The notes under the pieces were generated by a model that was given only the letters and a program-made list of their open reading frames with translations, ran no database searches and was not told where the DNA came from. A stretch of DNA of 64,000 bases from Torreya grandis (taxonomy: Eukaryota; Streptophyta; Pinopsida; Cupressales; Taxaceae). Location of the stretch: positions 372,001 through 436,000 of the forward strand of contig JARHVA010006305.1 of the NCBI GenBank assembly GCA_037957365.1, read 5' to 3'. This document shows, in pieces, positions 1 to 11,022 of the stretch. The stretch's first letter is position 1. Each line of letters begins with the position of its first letter. The translations under genes and the position numbers were made by a program.

Positions 1-10
1 TGTGCAAACA

Positions 11-29
11 GAGTAAGTCAGGTTCACCA
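11..29 (-). promoter_or_regulatory. Primer-binding site of an element running off the left edge
   Basis: Read on the minus strand this is TGGTGAACCTGACTTACTC, starting two bases after the end of the LTR at 32. Element 2 has TGGTGAACTCGACATAC at 44741, also two bases after its LTR end. Spacing and most bases agree between two independent copies, which is the evidence that this is the minus-strand primer site. I do not recognise the primer tRNA. Confidence 0.6.
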
Positions 30-31
30 AA

Positions 32-1202
32 TGATTTAACTTATTTGGGAATAATGGAGTTTTATTCTTATTTTAGTTAAGGGCCTAGATTAAGTAATCA
101 ATACAAAATATAACAATAAATATAGTCTTGATTTGTGCAATTATTTATCTTTTTCACCTTTCTAAAAATTGTAATAAATAGGAAGAAATATAATTTTACT
201 AGGAAAATAGACTGAGACAACTAATACATAGGTTGAAAATGGCTATGTAGGACTGGGAAGGTGTCATAAAATTGAATCTATATTTAATTAGGTGAAAGGA
301 TAGGATCATCAAAAATAGGATTCTTTTAGTGTCTGGTGCTATTGCCCATTCCTGCCATTATTGTCCAAACTGATCATAGAGGCCTACATTTTTTTGGGTA
401 GTTGCGCGATGCTTGTGTGAGTGTGCTTGTAAAAAAATAAAGCATTGGATATTGATATAACTCATTATGGAGCTTATTTTTTCTTTAATCCCTAACCCTC
501 CATCATGCTTGATAAAATGATATTTGATTCACTTGAGAAAGAAGGGGGGTTAGTGTGTAAGAAGAATTGAATGTGTAATCCACATGCCTTGTGTGGCCAC
601 GCTACCTACATACCAATACTCTAAAGAGGGATCAATCCATATTTAGTTCTCCCACCTAGTGTGCTTTGTGAAATAGTGTGATGTAGATGAAAATGCCAAA
701 TTGATAGTATTTGTGGTGGCTAGGGACTGGTATGAGGATTTGAGTATGTTTGCAACTGTGTTGGGTGACAATGTGCAAAGAATAGGGAAGTTTGATTTAG
801 TTATTTGTTTGTATTATTTATTTATTTGTAAGTTTGGTCACCTCCTTTGTAAATGATATTTGAGTGGGATTTTATAGGGAACAATTGGTCAAGGGTCAAA
901 TGTATTCACACTAGGCTAACCTAATTAAGGATAATGACCAAATGAAAATGATCATTCGGGATCAAAGTAAAAATATATAGGACCATAAAAAATAGGACAC
1001 TTCTATATGGGGTGCTATAGTCCAAATGGGGCACTCCTATCCTACAAGCTCAGGACCTAGTGGAAGAAGATTGACACAAGGAATACTATCTAAATGAGGT
1101 GGAATGACTATTCAGAAGGTTCAAGATGAATGATAATGAGCAAAAATATGTCTAAAAGGGTCACAAGAGCATGCAAAAAGGACCTATGGATGGGGTGTGA
1201 CA
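32..1202 (-). repeat. 5' LTR of an element-2-family retrotransposon, minus strand
   Basis: Reverse-complemented, this stretch follows the element 2 LTR in order: a GGACACT...GGTGCTA motif (985-1040 here), a 60-bp block at about 600-665 that is roughly 80% alike to 30486-30545 and 50085-50140, an AAAAAATA-GAGCTCC-like block near 480-540, then GTTAAATCA at the LTR end (32-40) and the primer site beyond. The inner end at 32 is well supported. The outer end at 1202 (reads TGTCACACC on the minus strand) is a guess from the expected length of 1.2 kb. The rest of the element lies outside the window. Confidence 0.6.
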
Positions 1203-1543
1203 AACCACACTCAAAATACCAATTTGGAAATTTTATATGAATACATAAACTAAACAATATATTTTTCAAACATGTTTATAGAAATCTAAAAAATAAAAAA
1301 AACATAAAATATTTAGAGGCATAGATGAAAAATAGAAAAAATGATTTTTAGTAAGAAATGGATGTGAGAAATTTACCTCATTGATATGTATATGTACTTG
1401 ATTTCAATGTAGATAAATAATGATAGAGTCAAGTGGGATAAAATGGGCCCAATTTCACTAGAATTTTATCATATTTATATTTTAAAAAGTTTCCTGACTA
1501 AAAATGACAAAATAGTCCATCAAACATTCTATCAGTTTTCAAT
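1203..1543. other. Unassigned AT-rich stretch
   Basis: About 340 bases of A/T-rich sequence between the edge element and element 1. I see no reading frame, repeat or motif that I can name. Confidence 0.4.
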
Positions 1544-1548
1544 CAAAT
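1544..1548. repeat. Target site duplication CAAAT, left copy of element 1
   Basis: CAAAT directly precedes the TG of the 5' LTR and recurs at 15678-15682 directly after the CA of the 3' LTR. A perfect 5-bp duplication is the usual Ty3/gypsy integration footprint. Confidence 0.93.
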
Positions 1549-1883
1549 TGTAGACACCGCAAATGTGTCTGCACCTTGGTTCTCCCCCTTATCCGCCTCA
1601 AACCCATATCCTAACCCTTGGCCTTAGTCCTCTCCATTCATTTGATTAAAATAACTTAAATATTTTAATTAAGTGGCCCCCTTTCCACCTCACCCTTGCC
1701 ACCTTGGATCCTCCCTTGAATCCCTCCACCTTCCTCTTAGCCTTTATTATGCCAAATCTTCTCATTATCTTCCTCCCACGCCCATTTAAGCATCCTCATG
1801 ACCGTTCTTCCCACAATCCCTCACTCGGCGGCATGCAAGAATGGGCAGAGGCTATTTTTAGTCTCTGTCCCCATTCTACCACT

Positions 1884-1936
1884 ACTGACGTCGGTGACCC
1901 TTCGGCCGACGTTGGTGAAACTGCCGGCATCGGTAG
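1884..1936. promoter_or_regulatory. GACGTC palindrome cluster A (5' LTR)
   Basis: Three variants of CCGACGTCGG in about 50 bp: CTGACGTCGG at 1885, CCGACGTTGG near 1906 and CCGGCATCGG near 1924. The GACGTC core is a known ACGT-type bZIP recognition core in plants; use as a binding site here is inference. The 3' LTR copy is at about 14640-14693. Confidence 0.5.
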
Positions 1937-2440
1937 CCTTCAAGACCCCTTTCTGCATCCATTGCAGCCCCTGGACCCTTGAGCTCGCAAACAAAATCCT
2001 CTCGGCACTTTGGCATTCGACTCTCTTCTCTCTGGACCTCGTGCAATAGCAGCAACAGGGGTAGGGACTCTAGATTAGGGATTTTCTCTTGCAACAAGTC
2101 TTCTGTGGCTCCAACAACAGCTCCTCCATTCTTCAGTCAGCAAGCCAAAAGGTAAGCAATTTCATTATTTTATTTCATTCTTTCATTTAGTTTCAGTCAT
2201 CTATCCTATCTACTATCTTCTACTTGCTGTGTCCTTCCCCTGAGAGGCTGAAAAGCCTTCTCAGAGCCTGTCCCTTGTCCATCTTCCTCTTTCTTGTCCC
2301 CCTTTTAATCTAGACCCAGACCATTCCCCAGTCCATCCTAATTCATCCCCGAACTCTGTCTCAGACCCGTCCACGGACCAGACCCTGACCGGACCCGTCC
2401 ACAGTCTAGAAACCAAACCAGACCCGACCACAGGCCACTA

Positions 2441-2540
2441 TGCCGACCGACGCCGGTCACTTCCCCAACCGACGTCGGCAGGATAACCGACGTCGGCATA
2501 CCAGATAATCGACGCCGGCAACATTTCCGACCTTGGCGAC
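2441..2540. promoter_or_regulatory. GACGTC palindrome cluster B (5' LTR)
   Basis: Five variants in 100 bp, among them CGACGCCGG near 2448, CCGACGTCGG at about 2469 and 2487, CGACGCCGG near 2510 and a decayed CGACCTTGG near 2528. Spacing is irregular at roughly 18-25 bp. The 3' LTR copy lies at about 15199-15298, where some sites have decayed to GACGTCAG. Confidence 0.5.
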
Positions 2541-2923
2541 TGTCATCAACCCGACAGCTCCTTTCAGGTAATCATTTGTCTTTTCTTTCCTTTCTAATTT
2601 GTTTATCACTTTTATACTCTGGTATTCTGTATTTTCTTGGTCTTTTATCTATCTGTTATTAGTGGGTTGACCTCCCTTGAGGAAGTTTTCACACTTTCGG
2701 GAACAAGCTTTCGCTTGGCAACCCACTGCCTATCCATCTAACTTTTTCTTGTCCAAGTTCTTTTTCTTTGAAGGTGTCATTCCTCCACAGCCAAAGAGGG
2801 GTGCTCACAAGCGTCTGGATTATGGTGCACAGTCTATATCCAGGTACTTCTAGCCTTGTCCATTTCCTTAGTTTCTTTATTCATCTTTTGAATGTAGAAA
2901 GCGAACTAGCGATAGAAACAATC

Positions 2924-2942
2924 TGGCATGCCCGGTGGGACC
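2924..2942 (+). promoter_or_regulatory. Primer-binding site of element 1
   Basis: TGGCATGCCCGGTGGGACC begins three bases after the LTR end, the usual place for minus-strand primer binding. It is not the initiator-Met site (TGGTATCAGAGC). A TGG...GTGGG layout resembles the complement of a plant tRNA-Lys 3' end as I remember it, with several mismatches; the tRNA is not settled. The LARD site at 36129 differs at only a few bases. Confidence 0.75.
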
Positions 2943-4016
2943 CTAGGTTCCTCCTGGGTTCCTTTTCTTCTTCATTCATTTAGGAGCATTAGGTTCTTAC
3001 CTTTTCTCCTCCTTCTTTTCTTCTCAATGACACTATAAGCAGGACTAAAATGAATCTTTCTTCCTTGCATTTCTAGACTAGTCTAAACATCATACTCTCA
3101 GCCCTTTCTCAAACTTGTCTTCATAACAAACATCACATTTCGACTTGGGCATCAAAACACTTTGCATTCATTTCTGCTTGTGCTTGCATCTTTTTAGTCC
3201 ACATCTAGTAACTTAAACGCATATTGAATAAATCGTAGACACTTGATGTTACACTACCAAACCACATGCACTAAAACAAACATAAAACTTACTTGAGACA
3301 AGGCCCGACTGGGATTTCATCCCCCAGCAGATACCTTACCCGTCCCGGTGACCCTACTTGGATTTCATCACCAAGGGGGACGCCCACTCCGTTCTCTGGC
3401 GGAGGATAAACTCTAGGCGAGGTATATCTTGGCTAAGCGAGACCAACTAACCACTGGAATCGTGAAGTGAGGGGAGCTTGCTCCTTAGCACCAGGCCACG
3501 TACCAGACCCTAACACAAATTTTTGAGCACCTAAAACAAGACCCAAAACCAGCTCTAGACTGCTTCTTCTAGGACCTTCTTGAAAGCCAATCTCCCCAAA
3601 CATTCATCTAAGGCATAAGCCATAAAATTCTAAAGTTAATTCTTAGGATTTATCGCTTAGGCTTGTCTGTCTCTCTCTGTTTTCCTCTTCTCATCTATTT
3701 GTTTGAGTGAGTGAGGATGCTTTCTTCATTGTTTTTCCAAGAATCTTCAAATCTTTTGGTTCTCTAGAAAACACAGTCACCGGCATCGGTTCTTTCACCG
3801 ACGTCGGCTTTCTCCTATTATCGGCATCGGTTATCTGACTGACGTCGGCCATATTTCTTATCGACATCGGTTTTTCAACCGACGTCGGTCTCTGTCACTG
3901 TCCTTTTTTTTCAAAACCAGCAGCCTAAAACCTATCCCTTCTCTATCAAAGACTCCATCCTGGTTTTCTGAAACTGAACAACACAGTTCCTGAAACCTGA
4001 ACCTTCTTTGCCTTGC
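2943..4016 (+). other. 5' leader of element 1
   Basis: About 1.07 kb between primer site and the first gag ATG, with no supported protein. It holds C-rich sequence at 3300-3480 and the third GACGTC cluster at 3778-3890. Leaders of about 1 kb are common in Tat-type elements. Confidence 0.6.
3778..3890. promoter_or_regulatory. GACGTC palindrome cluster C (leader)
   Basis: Six variants in about 110 bp, outside the LTR: CCGGCATCGG near 3780, CCGACGTCGG near 3798, TCGGCATCGG near 3821, CTGACGTCGG near 3839, TCGACATCGG near 3861 and CCGACGTCGG near 3879. Sites alternate between GACGTC and GGCATC/GACATC forms at a spacing of about 20 bp. This cluster is in the genomic RNA leader, so an RNA role is as possible as a DNA one. 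Confidence 0.5.
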
Positions 4017-7000
4017 ATGGTTTTGACTCGTAGCCAAGCCAAGGCTCTTGTCAACCGCGCTAGCCGTCAACCACTTTCGTCTACCCCGTCCCTGACTAGG
4101 CCTACAATGGAGTTCAACTCGGAGACCGAAAGAACTCCTACCTGTCCAACCCCGTCGCAGATTCCTATTGTCCAAGAAGGGGACCAAGATTTTGAATGAT
4201 TCTTGGACCTCAACGTCAAGGCCTTGCAACACTATCTCGCGCATAGCTGAACACGAGACTCCTTGGGCAATCCAATCTACGGAATGCCAACCTCCCTTGC
4301 CGCAACTACGACTGTATCGACAGCATCTGTAGTTCAACCTTCAGACAGTCAAGCCATCACTTCGACCGCTGACCAGACTTTGACCAATCCTCTAGGTGTG
4401 GCCTCTCCCTCTATCTTTGGGCCCACTTCCACTGGGGTTCTGGCCCCCTGTCAACCTCAACCCGCTCAACCGCTATCCACTCCTTTTCAAAACCTTATCG
4501 TCTCTATTCCGCCTACCCTGGCCCCTATCAACACCAAGGTGGCTTGTTATCCATTGGCACCCGTTACCAAAGTCCAACCTCTTGTGGCAACATCGGGCCT
4601 AGCTATGCCTTCTACCCAACCACCTTTAGCCTCTTCATCTATCCCTATGACTAGTTACCCCTACGTTGCACCTTTACAGGGACAACCAACTATGTCATAT
4701 GCCTCCCCTAGCCTCTTCCAAGCGCACTACAACTTAGGGGGCACGCCACCCATTAATCTATCAGCAAACATCATCAAAATGCTGATGGACAAGATGACCA
4801 GTCTAGAGACTTCTATTTCAGGCTTGCACAATGCTCTCTCATACGAGCAGATCTGCAACGAGCCCATTCATACTTTTGTCCCAATCATACCATATCCTAG
4901 CCAGTGGGAGCTTCCAAAGTTTTCTCGCTTTCAAAGCAAGGAAGACCCACAGCAACACTTGCCGGTATTCAGACATGCCTGTTACCTCATTGGCCATGAC
5001 GATGCGTTACTCTTACGCACGTTTCCTATGTCTCTCTCGGGTGTTGCGCTCGACTGGTACAGTTCCCTTCCCAGCCATTCTCTCTTCTCATTCACACAAT
5101 TGGCCCAGCTCTTCCTCAATCACTTTTCCATCAACATAACCAAGAAGGTCTCGATCACGGACCTCTATTCTATCCGGCAATTCGAGGACGAGTCCATAAC
5201 CAACTTCGTTGCTTGATGGAGAGGCGTCATCAATAAACTCTCCTTTTCCTTACCCCAGGCCGAACTTATTGAACTCTTTTCCCAAGCCTGCGCCAGACAT
5301 ATTTCTTCCACCCTGAGAGTTCAAACCTTCCGCACTTTTGACGAGGCCTTCACGATGGCTCGCAAACTTGAGTTGCGTGCCATCGAGGAGAACAAAGTCA
5401 AGTTGCGGAGCAAGAATCCCAGCTCTAAGACCAATGACTCTTCTTCTGCTAAGCCATCATCATCCAATTCTAAATCCAAAGCTTCAACTAATGCCGTGGT
5501 TGTTAGACCTTCATCTTCTTCGACCAATCAGCCTGAGCCATCCACATCTCAGAGCGCCACCCGCCAATTCCAGCAAAGATGCGTACAACGATGGTATACT
5601 CCTCTCAGAGAATCATACGCGTCTGTGCTGGAAAAGCTTGTTAAACAGGGGGCCCTCAATCTCCCTCAAGCCCGACCTCCTCCACAATTCGATCCCTCAT
5701 GCGCCATCCCCGCGTGGTATAGGGAGCATGACTTCTGCAGCTTTCACCGTGTTAAGGGACATGACACGAAAAACTGCAAAACTTTTAAGAACATAATCCA
5801 AGATATGCTTGAAAAGGGGGATCTCATCTTAGACAATCCAAATGCACCTCCTAATCAGGCCATTGACATCTTCAAACAACCTTTTCCCAATCATCCGCCA
5901 ACTCAAAACAATGTCCAGATCTTAATTGACGACAATCATGAGCATAACATTCGAACAGTCAATACGGTCTCTCCCTTCGTCCCCAATCAACCTCAAGAGG
6001 TTAGGCCGTCAATCAGTCCATCACATATGGACGAACCTCTTTCCCTGACTAGTTCTCCATCGACCTCTCTCATCTTGGAGGACGCCTCGGCTTTACCAGC
6101 ACCATCGGTCTCGCCATCCTCCTTTCTACTACCTATGGAGGACCCGACCCTTCCTACTCCTCAGCCGCAAGTAGAGGGCACCATCATCCCTGCCCTTTAC
6201 CCGTTGGAGGAGCCTCGCTCCCCAATTTCTTCTCCACCTGGGGAAGAACCTGTCTCCCCTTCGTCTTCATCTAAATCTGTCTTGCCTTCACCATACCATG
6301 CGTCTAAGACCACTACACCCATCTCGTCTTCAACCTCGCAACCATCAACATCTTCTTCTCAGCCATTTTCTCAGTTAGTGGAGAAAATCAAACTTCTCCC
6401 TCCAAGGAAAGTGATGCCTCAAGTGTTGTGGGAGCATCTTAAAGCCCTTCAACATACCCGTGCCCTCTCATCACATGCTGCCAATCCTCCCAAGGCAGAA
6501 TCTCGTCAGACTCTTGACAAAGACCAGACTCTCAAACCTCAACCAAACCCGTCAAAACCGAAACCTGCATCTATCTCATCTAAGCCCATCAAATCATTTG
6601 GCGTTCGTCCTGTCTCCACCCTCACTCACTCGCAAGTGAAGGTGGACCTAGATCAGACCTCGACCAGTAGTAGTCTTCCAACCAAGTCAAAGAAGACTTC
6701 CAGACCACAGAAGCAAACGCCTCCTTCCCCGTCACCATTGCCATCCATTTTGGGCCCCCATCCTTCGACCTTGGCTAGCATCCTTCCCACTCTGGCCTCC
6801 AATCAAAAATCCTTGCCTCCTTTGCTTCCTCTGCCTACCTCCAGCCGTCTCTCTCCCAAAAAGGTGGTACCAATCACCAAGAAAGAGCCGTCTCCATCTG
6901 TCACCGCACCATCAACCCATAAGGTGGTACGAAAACCTCTTCCAGCCTCGCCTAAGCAAAATTCACCAACCTCGCGCATATCAACTAGCACGGACCCTTT

Positions 7001-7391
7001 AGTGGGCTCATACTCGTTGATATTGCGCCGACTTCTGCAGACCTCCAACATAACCCTTCCACCCATCCGACCTTTCCAACCTCTCAGGTCCAAGCCCTCC
7101 TGGTTCGATGACACAAAAATTTGCTTATATCATCGTACGCCAGGACACGATATCGAGACTTGCTGTGCCCTCAAGGCCGTCATCCACCGCCATATGGAGA
7201 AAGACACTCTTCTCCTTAAGGACACTCTTGACCAGACCCCGACTCCTTCCCATCCAACCTCTTCAACCACGTCAACATCTCACCCGCAAGACATGACCCC
7301 TTCTTCGCCTCCTATTTTTGAAATCAATGCTATTCGTATAACCACTAGGTCACAAAAGGACAAGGCAAAAGAAAAAGCTGCCATTCCTTAG
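4017..7391 (+). pseudogene. gag: Element 1 gag (Tat type, two CHHC zinc knuckles), broken by stops
   Basis: Structural polyprotein that would build the virus-like particle. I start it at the first ATG in frame (MVLTRSQAKALV). One frame runs through 4017-7391 with TGA stops at 4197, about 4248 and 5214 and a TAG at 7389. Order: a P/T/S-rich N part, the gag core at about 4860-5390 (WELPKFSRF...DWYSSLPSHS...FSQACARHI), then knuckle module 1 (CSFHRVKGHDTKNC, 5736-5777), a Ser/Pro/Thr-rich linker of about 430 residues, then knuckle module 2 (CLYHRTPGHDIETC, 7122-7163). Both have C-x2-H-x4-H-x4-C spacing, with His where retroviral knuckles have the second Cys; this is common in plant Tat-type gag. 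The two modules look like an internal duplication. The frame continues directly into protease. Confidence 0.88.
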
Positions 7392-8760
7392 ACCTATCCC
7401 TTCGTCAAGCCACCTCTTGCGCCCAAGCCTAAAATTTCTATCCTTGGCACATCCCAGCCTTCTTCGTCTTCCTCTTCTAGGCCAATTCATGACTCCATGC
7501 TGAAGCAGCTTCACCAGACACCTATAAAGATGTCTCTTTATGACCTTATCCAAACCTCACCTCAGCACTGACAAGCCCTCATCCAAGCCTTGCAGGCAGC
7601 GGAGGTCCAACCCGAGGACCCCCAACCACTCGCTGCCCTCGTCCATTCTTTATCTCTTGTCGCCTCCATCACATTCAATGATTCTGAGGTTCCCACATCT
7701 AACACAAAAGATCAAGACGCCGCCCTCTTCATCACTGCCTATGTTGATCGGACACGCATTAAACGCGTTATGATCGACGATGGTGCTAGCATCAACATTA
7801 TCTCTACCCATGCCTTTGATCAGCTGGCTCTTCCCAAGAATTGCGTCTCCAAAACTGACGTGATCTTATGCTCTTTCAATGACACCACCACCACGACCAT
7901 TGGCACAGTCATCTTTCACATTCGCGTTGGTCCACGCACAGTCCCAGAGCTCTTCTATATCATCGAAGGAGAGTTTCAATATAACATTCTACTGGGCTGA
8001 CCTTGGATCTGTGCCATGGCCTGTATACCCTCCACCCTGCACCGTTGTGTGAAGTTTGAGCATGACGGGCAAGTCCACACCATTCCCGCTGACCCTTCAC
8101 CCTTCAAGACTTGCAACACAACCTACCGTCCCAACGATGTTCTCATTCCCATCAAGCTGTCAACTCTGGCACCGCCCCCATCTGCGGAAGCTTTGACCAG
8201 TTCGCAATCGGCGGTCACCCTCACCCCTCCTCTTTAAGCGCCGACCAAAGACCCCATGGAAGACATCTTCCAACGACTATCACTTGGGGAATATCGCTTG
8301 TTGACCCTAGACATGTTCCAAACTCCGCAAGAGTATGGACACCTTCACCTCAGTCCCAATTACGACCATCGGATCAGGATGGTCATGCCTTATGGTCCTC
8401 CTCACTTCTGAACCAACTTTGTCTATGGGGGGCTCAATCAAGCTCCTACCAACAGCAATTCCCTCTCTTTACCCCAACCTTTCACATCTGATTTCTCATT
8501 TCTTGGCAACCCCGCCTTTGGACACACTTACCTTCACAGGTGTGCATGGAAGGGTTTTGGCTTCGGGCGTTATGAGCAGGGCTCCCATCAGCCCATCGAG
8601 CCGCTCAATGATCACGATGCCAAGAAACGATATGGCCTGGGATATCATGACCCAACTCAGGCTCCTTTCGACCTTTGTCTCAGGCCAACCATTTACCAAT
8701 CTCCTCCAAACTCACCCATTTCTCCTTCGTCACCTACGAAGTCGGTGGTTTCCATCCCTC
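7392..8760 (+). pseudogene. Element 1 aspartic protease and spacer to RT
   Basis: Same frame as gag. The retropepsin core is at about 7765-8070: RVMIDDGASINI carries the catalytic Asp in an Asp-Asp-Gly variant (D-D-G-A for D-S/T-G-A), followed by YNILLG with a TGA (7998-8000) before PWI, where this family normally has Arg, and then CIPSTLHRCVKF, a standard block after the protease. From 8238 to 8760 the frame stays open apart from a TGA near 8409 and carries a Pro/Ser/Tyr-rich spacer without a known domain. The frame changes at or after the T8 run (8764-8771), so RT follows in a frame one base on. The protease would process the polyprotein in the particle. Confidence 0.85.
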
Positions 8761-8850
8761 CTATTTTTTTTCATAAACACCATTCGCCTAGAACCCCTGA
8801 CCTATCAGCTCAATGGGGTCTCCAGGTCTCTCCCTCTCATCTTTCCTAAC

Positions 8851-9855
8851 ATGATAGAGGATGAGTCGGCCACCATTCACACTGTCCACTGCATTGACGA
8901 TGACGCCATCCTTTCCTACATGGGTGCCGATGACTCTTTCATCTAGCGTTTCCTCCCTTTCGAGACCCAGGTTATGTTAAATGAATCCACCATTAACATC
9001 GACCTCCCTTCTTCTTTTGATGTTCCTCACGTCTTAAAGATTGGCCAATCTTTAGACGCTCAGGAGCAACTTGACTATGCCTAGTTCCTTTCCAACCATA
9101 GCAAGGCCTTTGCCTGGACTTACAGCGACATGCCTGGCATCGACCCCACCATTGCTACCCATAACATTGTCACCAAACCAGAGGCTAAGCCTGTTAGGGA
9201 AAAGCTTCAAAAGATGCATCCTCGCATTGCGCTCCTTGTCAAAGAGGATCTTCAGCGCCTTCTTTCTGTCTCCTTCATCCAACCCATCGATTATCCACAG
9301 TGGGTCTCTAACATCGTCCCAGTTACTAAAGCAACTGGGGGGATTCAGATCTGCACGGACTATCGCGACCTTAACCTAGCCTGTCCCAAAGATGACTTCC
9401 CTCTTCTTAACATTGACCAGCTTGTTGATCTCACGGCCGGCCATGAAATGCTATCTCTCATGGACAGGTTTTCAGGATACAATCAAATCCTGATCGCACC
9501 AAAAAATCAGCACAAGACTACCTTTATCACCCCATGGGGGACTTTCTGCTATCGAGTCATGCCTTTCGGCTTGAAAAATGTTGGTGCCACATATCAGCGC
9601 ACCATGACCTACATTTTCCACGATCTCCTCCACAAAATCATGGAGGACTATGTGGATGACCTTCTCGGCAAGTCCAAACTTCGCCGCGACCACTTAACCA
9701 TTCTCACAATCATCTTCTCTCGCCTTCTGCAATAAAATGTCCGCCTTAACCCCAATAAGTGTGTCTTTAGGGTCCTCTCAGGCAAGCTTCTCGGCTTCAT
9801 CATTTCCTTCCATCGTATCGAGATAGATCTCGCCAAGATCCGCGCTATCCTCGAA
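8851..9855 (+). pseudogene. pol: Element 1 reverse transcriptase
   Basis: RNA-directed DNA polymerase of Ty3/gypsy type. Visible blocks in order: a pre-RT segment (8851-9130, stops TAG at 8944 and about 9082), KPVREKLQKMHPR, the template-binding block ICTDYRDLNLACPKDDFPL (about 9352-9410), LMDRFSGYNQI with a catalytic Asp, TPWGTFCYRVMPFGLKNVGA, and the YVDD catalytic box intact at 9649-9660. A TAA at 9733 interrupts the thumb; the frame goes on with NPNKCVFRV...GKLLGF. The catalytic residues are intact, so this copy died by stops rather than by loss of the core. It shares one uninterrupted frame with all pol domains to 12288. Confidence 0.93.
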
Positions 9856-10500
9856 ATGCCACCCCCGACCAATCTCAAGCAGCTTCACAGTCTACAAGGG
9901 AAGCTCCAGTCCATTCGCCGTTTCATCTCGCAGCTTTCAAACCGCTGCCAACCTTTTCATCACCTCCTTAAGAAGGACGTCTCCTTTAAATGGGATGAGG
10001 ACTGTCAAGAGGCTTTTGAATCCCTCAAAAGCTATCTGGTCTCTCCACCAGTCCTCATTCCACCTAAAGACGACCAACCCTTCTACCTTTATATCTCTGC
10101 TACCAACCATTCGTTAGGTGCCATGATCGCGCACCGAGATGAGCATCATCGTGAACAAGCATTTTACTACGTCAGCTGAACACTGGTCAACTATGAAACT
10201 CGATATACTCATACTGAGAAACTCTGTTTGGCATTAGTCTTTTCCGCCACCAAGCTCTGCCACTATCTTCTCAACCACAAAACCTTTGTCATCACTCACA
10301 CCGACCCTCTCAAGTACATGCACTCCAAGCCATATCAGAATCAATGTGTGGCTCGGTGGCTCACGCTGCTTGCTGAGTTTGACCTCGAATTCATCCAACA
10401 AAAATCTATCAAGGGGCAAACCATCACTGACCAACTGGCAGATGCCCCTCTTCCCGACAACCAACCTTCACAGTTTGAGTTCCCTGACGAGTCTATCACC
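9856..10500 (+). pseudogene. Element 1 RT connection and first RNase H
   Basis: Begins with the typical connection MPPPTNLKQLHSLQGKLQ (RT thumb to RNase H), then FYLYISATNHSLGAMI with the first acidic region, a TGA at 10177 within YYVS-TLVNYE where the family normally has Arg, EKLCLALVFSATKLCHYL with the catalytic Glu and THTDPLKYM with the next Asp. It ends with EFDLEFIQQKSIKGQ and DQLAD. This RNase H would remove the RNA strand during reverse transcription. Confidence 0.9.
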
Positions 10501-10524
10501 ACACTTTCCACCGATGACACCGTC

Positions 10525-10920
10525 TACCAAATGACCATGTTCTTTGACGGCTCCAAATGTCAACTCGGTGGGGGTGCAGGGGTCATCCTCATCCCACTCG
10601 AAGGGGAGCCCATGCCTCTATCTTTTAAGCTTGACTTTGATTGTACCAATAATATGGCTGAATACAAGGCCTTAATTTTGGGACTTTAAACTGCCCTTTC
10701 TCTCCACATCAAGTCTATCAGCATCTTTGGTGACTCACAGCTCATCATTAATCAAGTTAACGGTTCATTTCTCTGTAAAAATGAAGTTTTACAGAGGTAT
10801 AAAAATCATGCTGACCTTCTTTTGGCATCTTTCGACCATTACCTCTTACAGACTGTTCCACGCTCTACGAATAAGTTTACCGACACCATGGCTTCTCTTG
10901 CTTCACATATCCCATCTTCA
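10525..10920 (+). pseudogene. Element 1 second (archaeal-type) RNase H
   Basis: A separate RNase H fold follows the first after a short linker. All acidic positions are visible: Asp in MFFDGSKCQLGGGAG, Glu in NNMAEYKALILGL, Asp in IFGDSQLIINQV and Asp in NKFTDTMASLAS. The only break is a TAA at 10687 just after the Glu block. In plants a dual RNase H in this order marks the Tat clade, and this is the strongest lineage evidence for element 1. Its job is thought to be extra RNA-strand processing, possibly tract removal; that is not shown here. Confidence 0.9.
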
Positions 10921-11022
10921 TCATCGTCATCTCGCCTTTTTGTCACAATGCATCACGTACCTTTGCCTTCCTACATCTCTCCTCACATTGACCATATCAA
11001 CACTATCAATCCTAGCCCATGA

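Larger units (their letters stand above)
1549..2920 (+). repeat. 5' LTR of element 1
   Basis: Begins TGTAGACACCGCAAATG and ends GCGATAGAAACA; its partner at 14306-15677 has exactly the same length. Counting by eye I find about 60 differences in 1372 bp (about 4%), nearly all C/T or A/G transitions. Two clusters of the CCGACGTCGG-type palindrome lie inside it. A CATTTAAG sequence near 1783 could be the TATA element, but I cannot place the transcription start. Confidence 0.95.

Noticed and set aside
3858..4337. 159-codon minus-strand frame overlapping the gag start of element 1
   Set aside because: It is antisense to the supported gag frame and to GACGTC cluster C, with no recognisable domain.
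8111..8946. Frames overlapping the protease-RT spacer
   Set aside because: Up to about 8760 the gag-protease frame is the one with family motifs; only from about 8850 does the other frame carry pol sequence.
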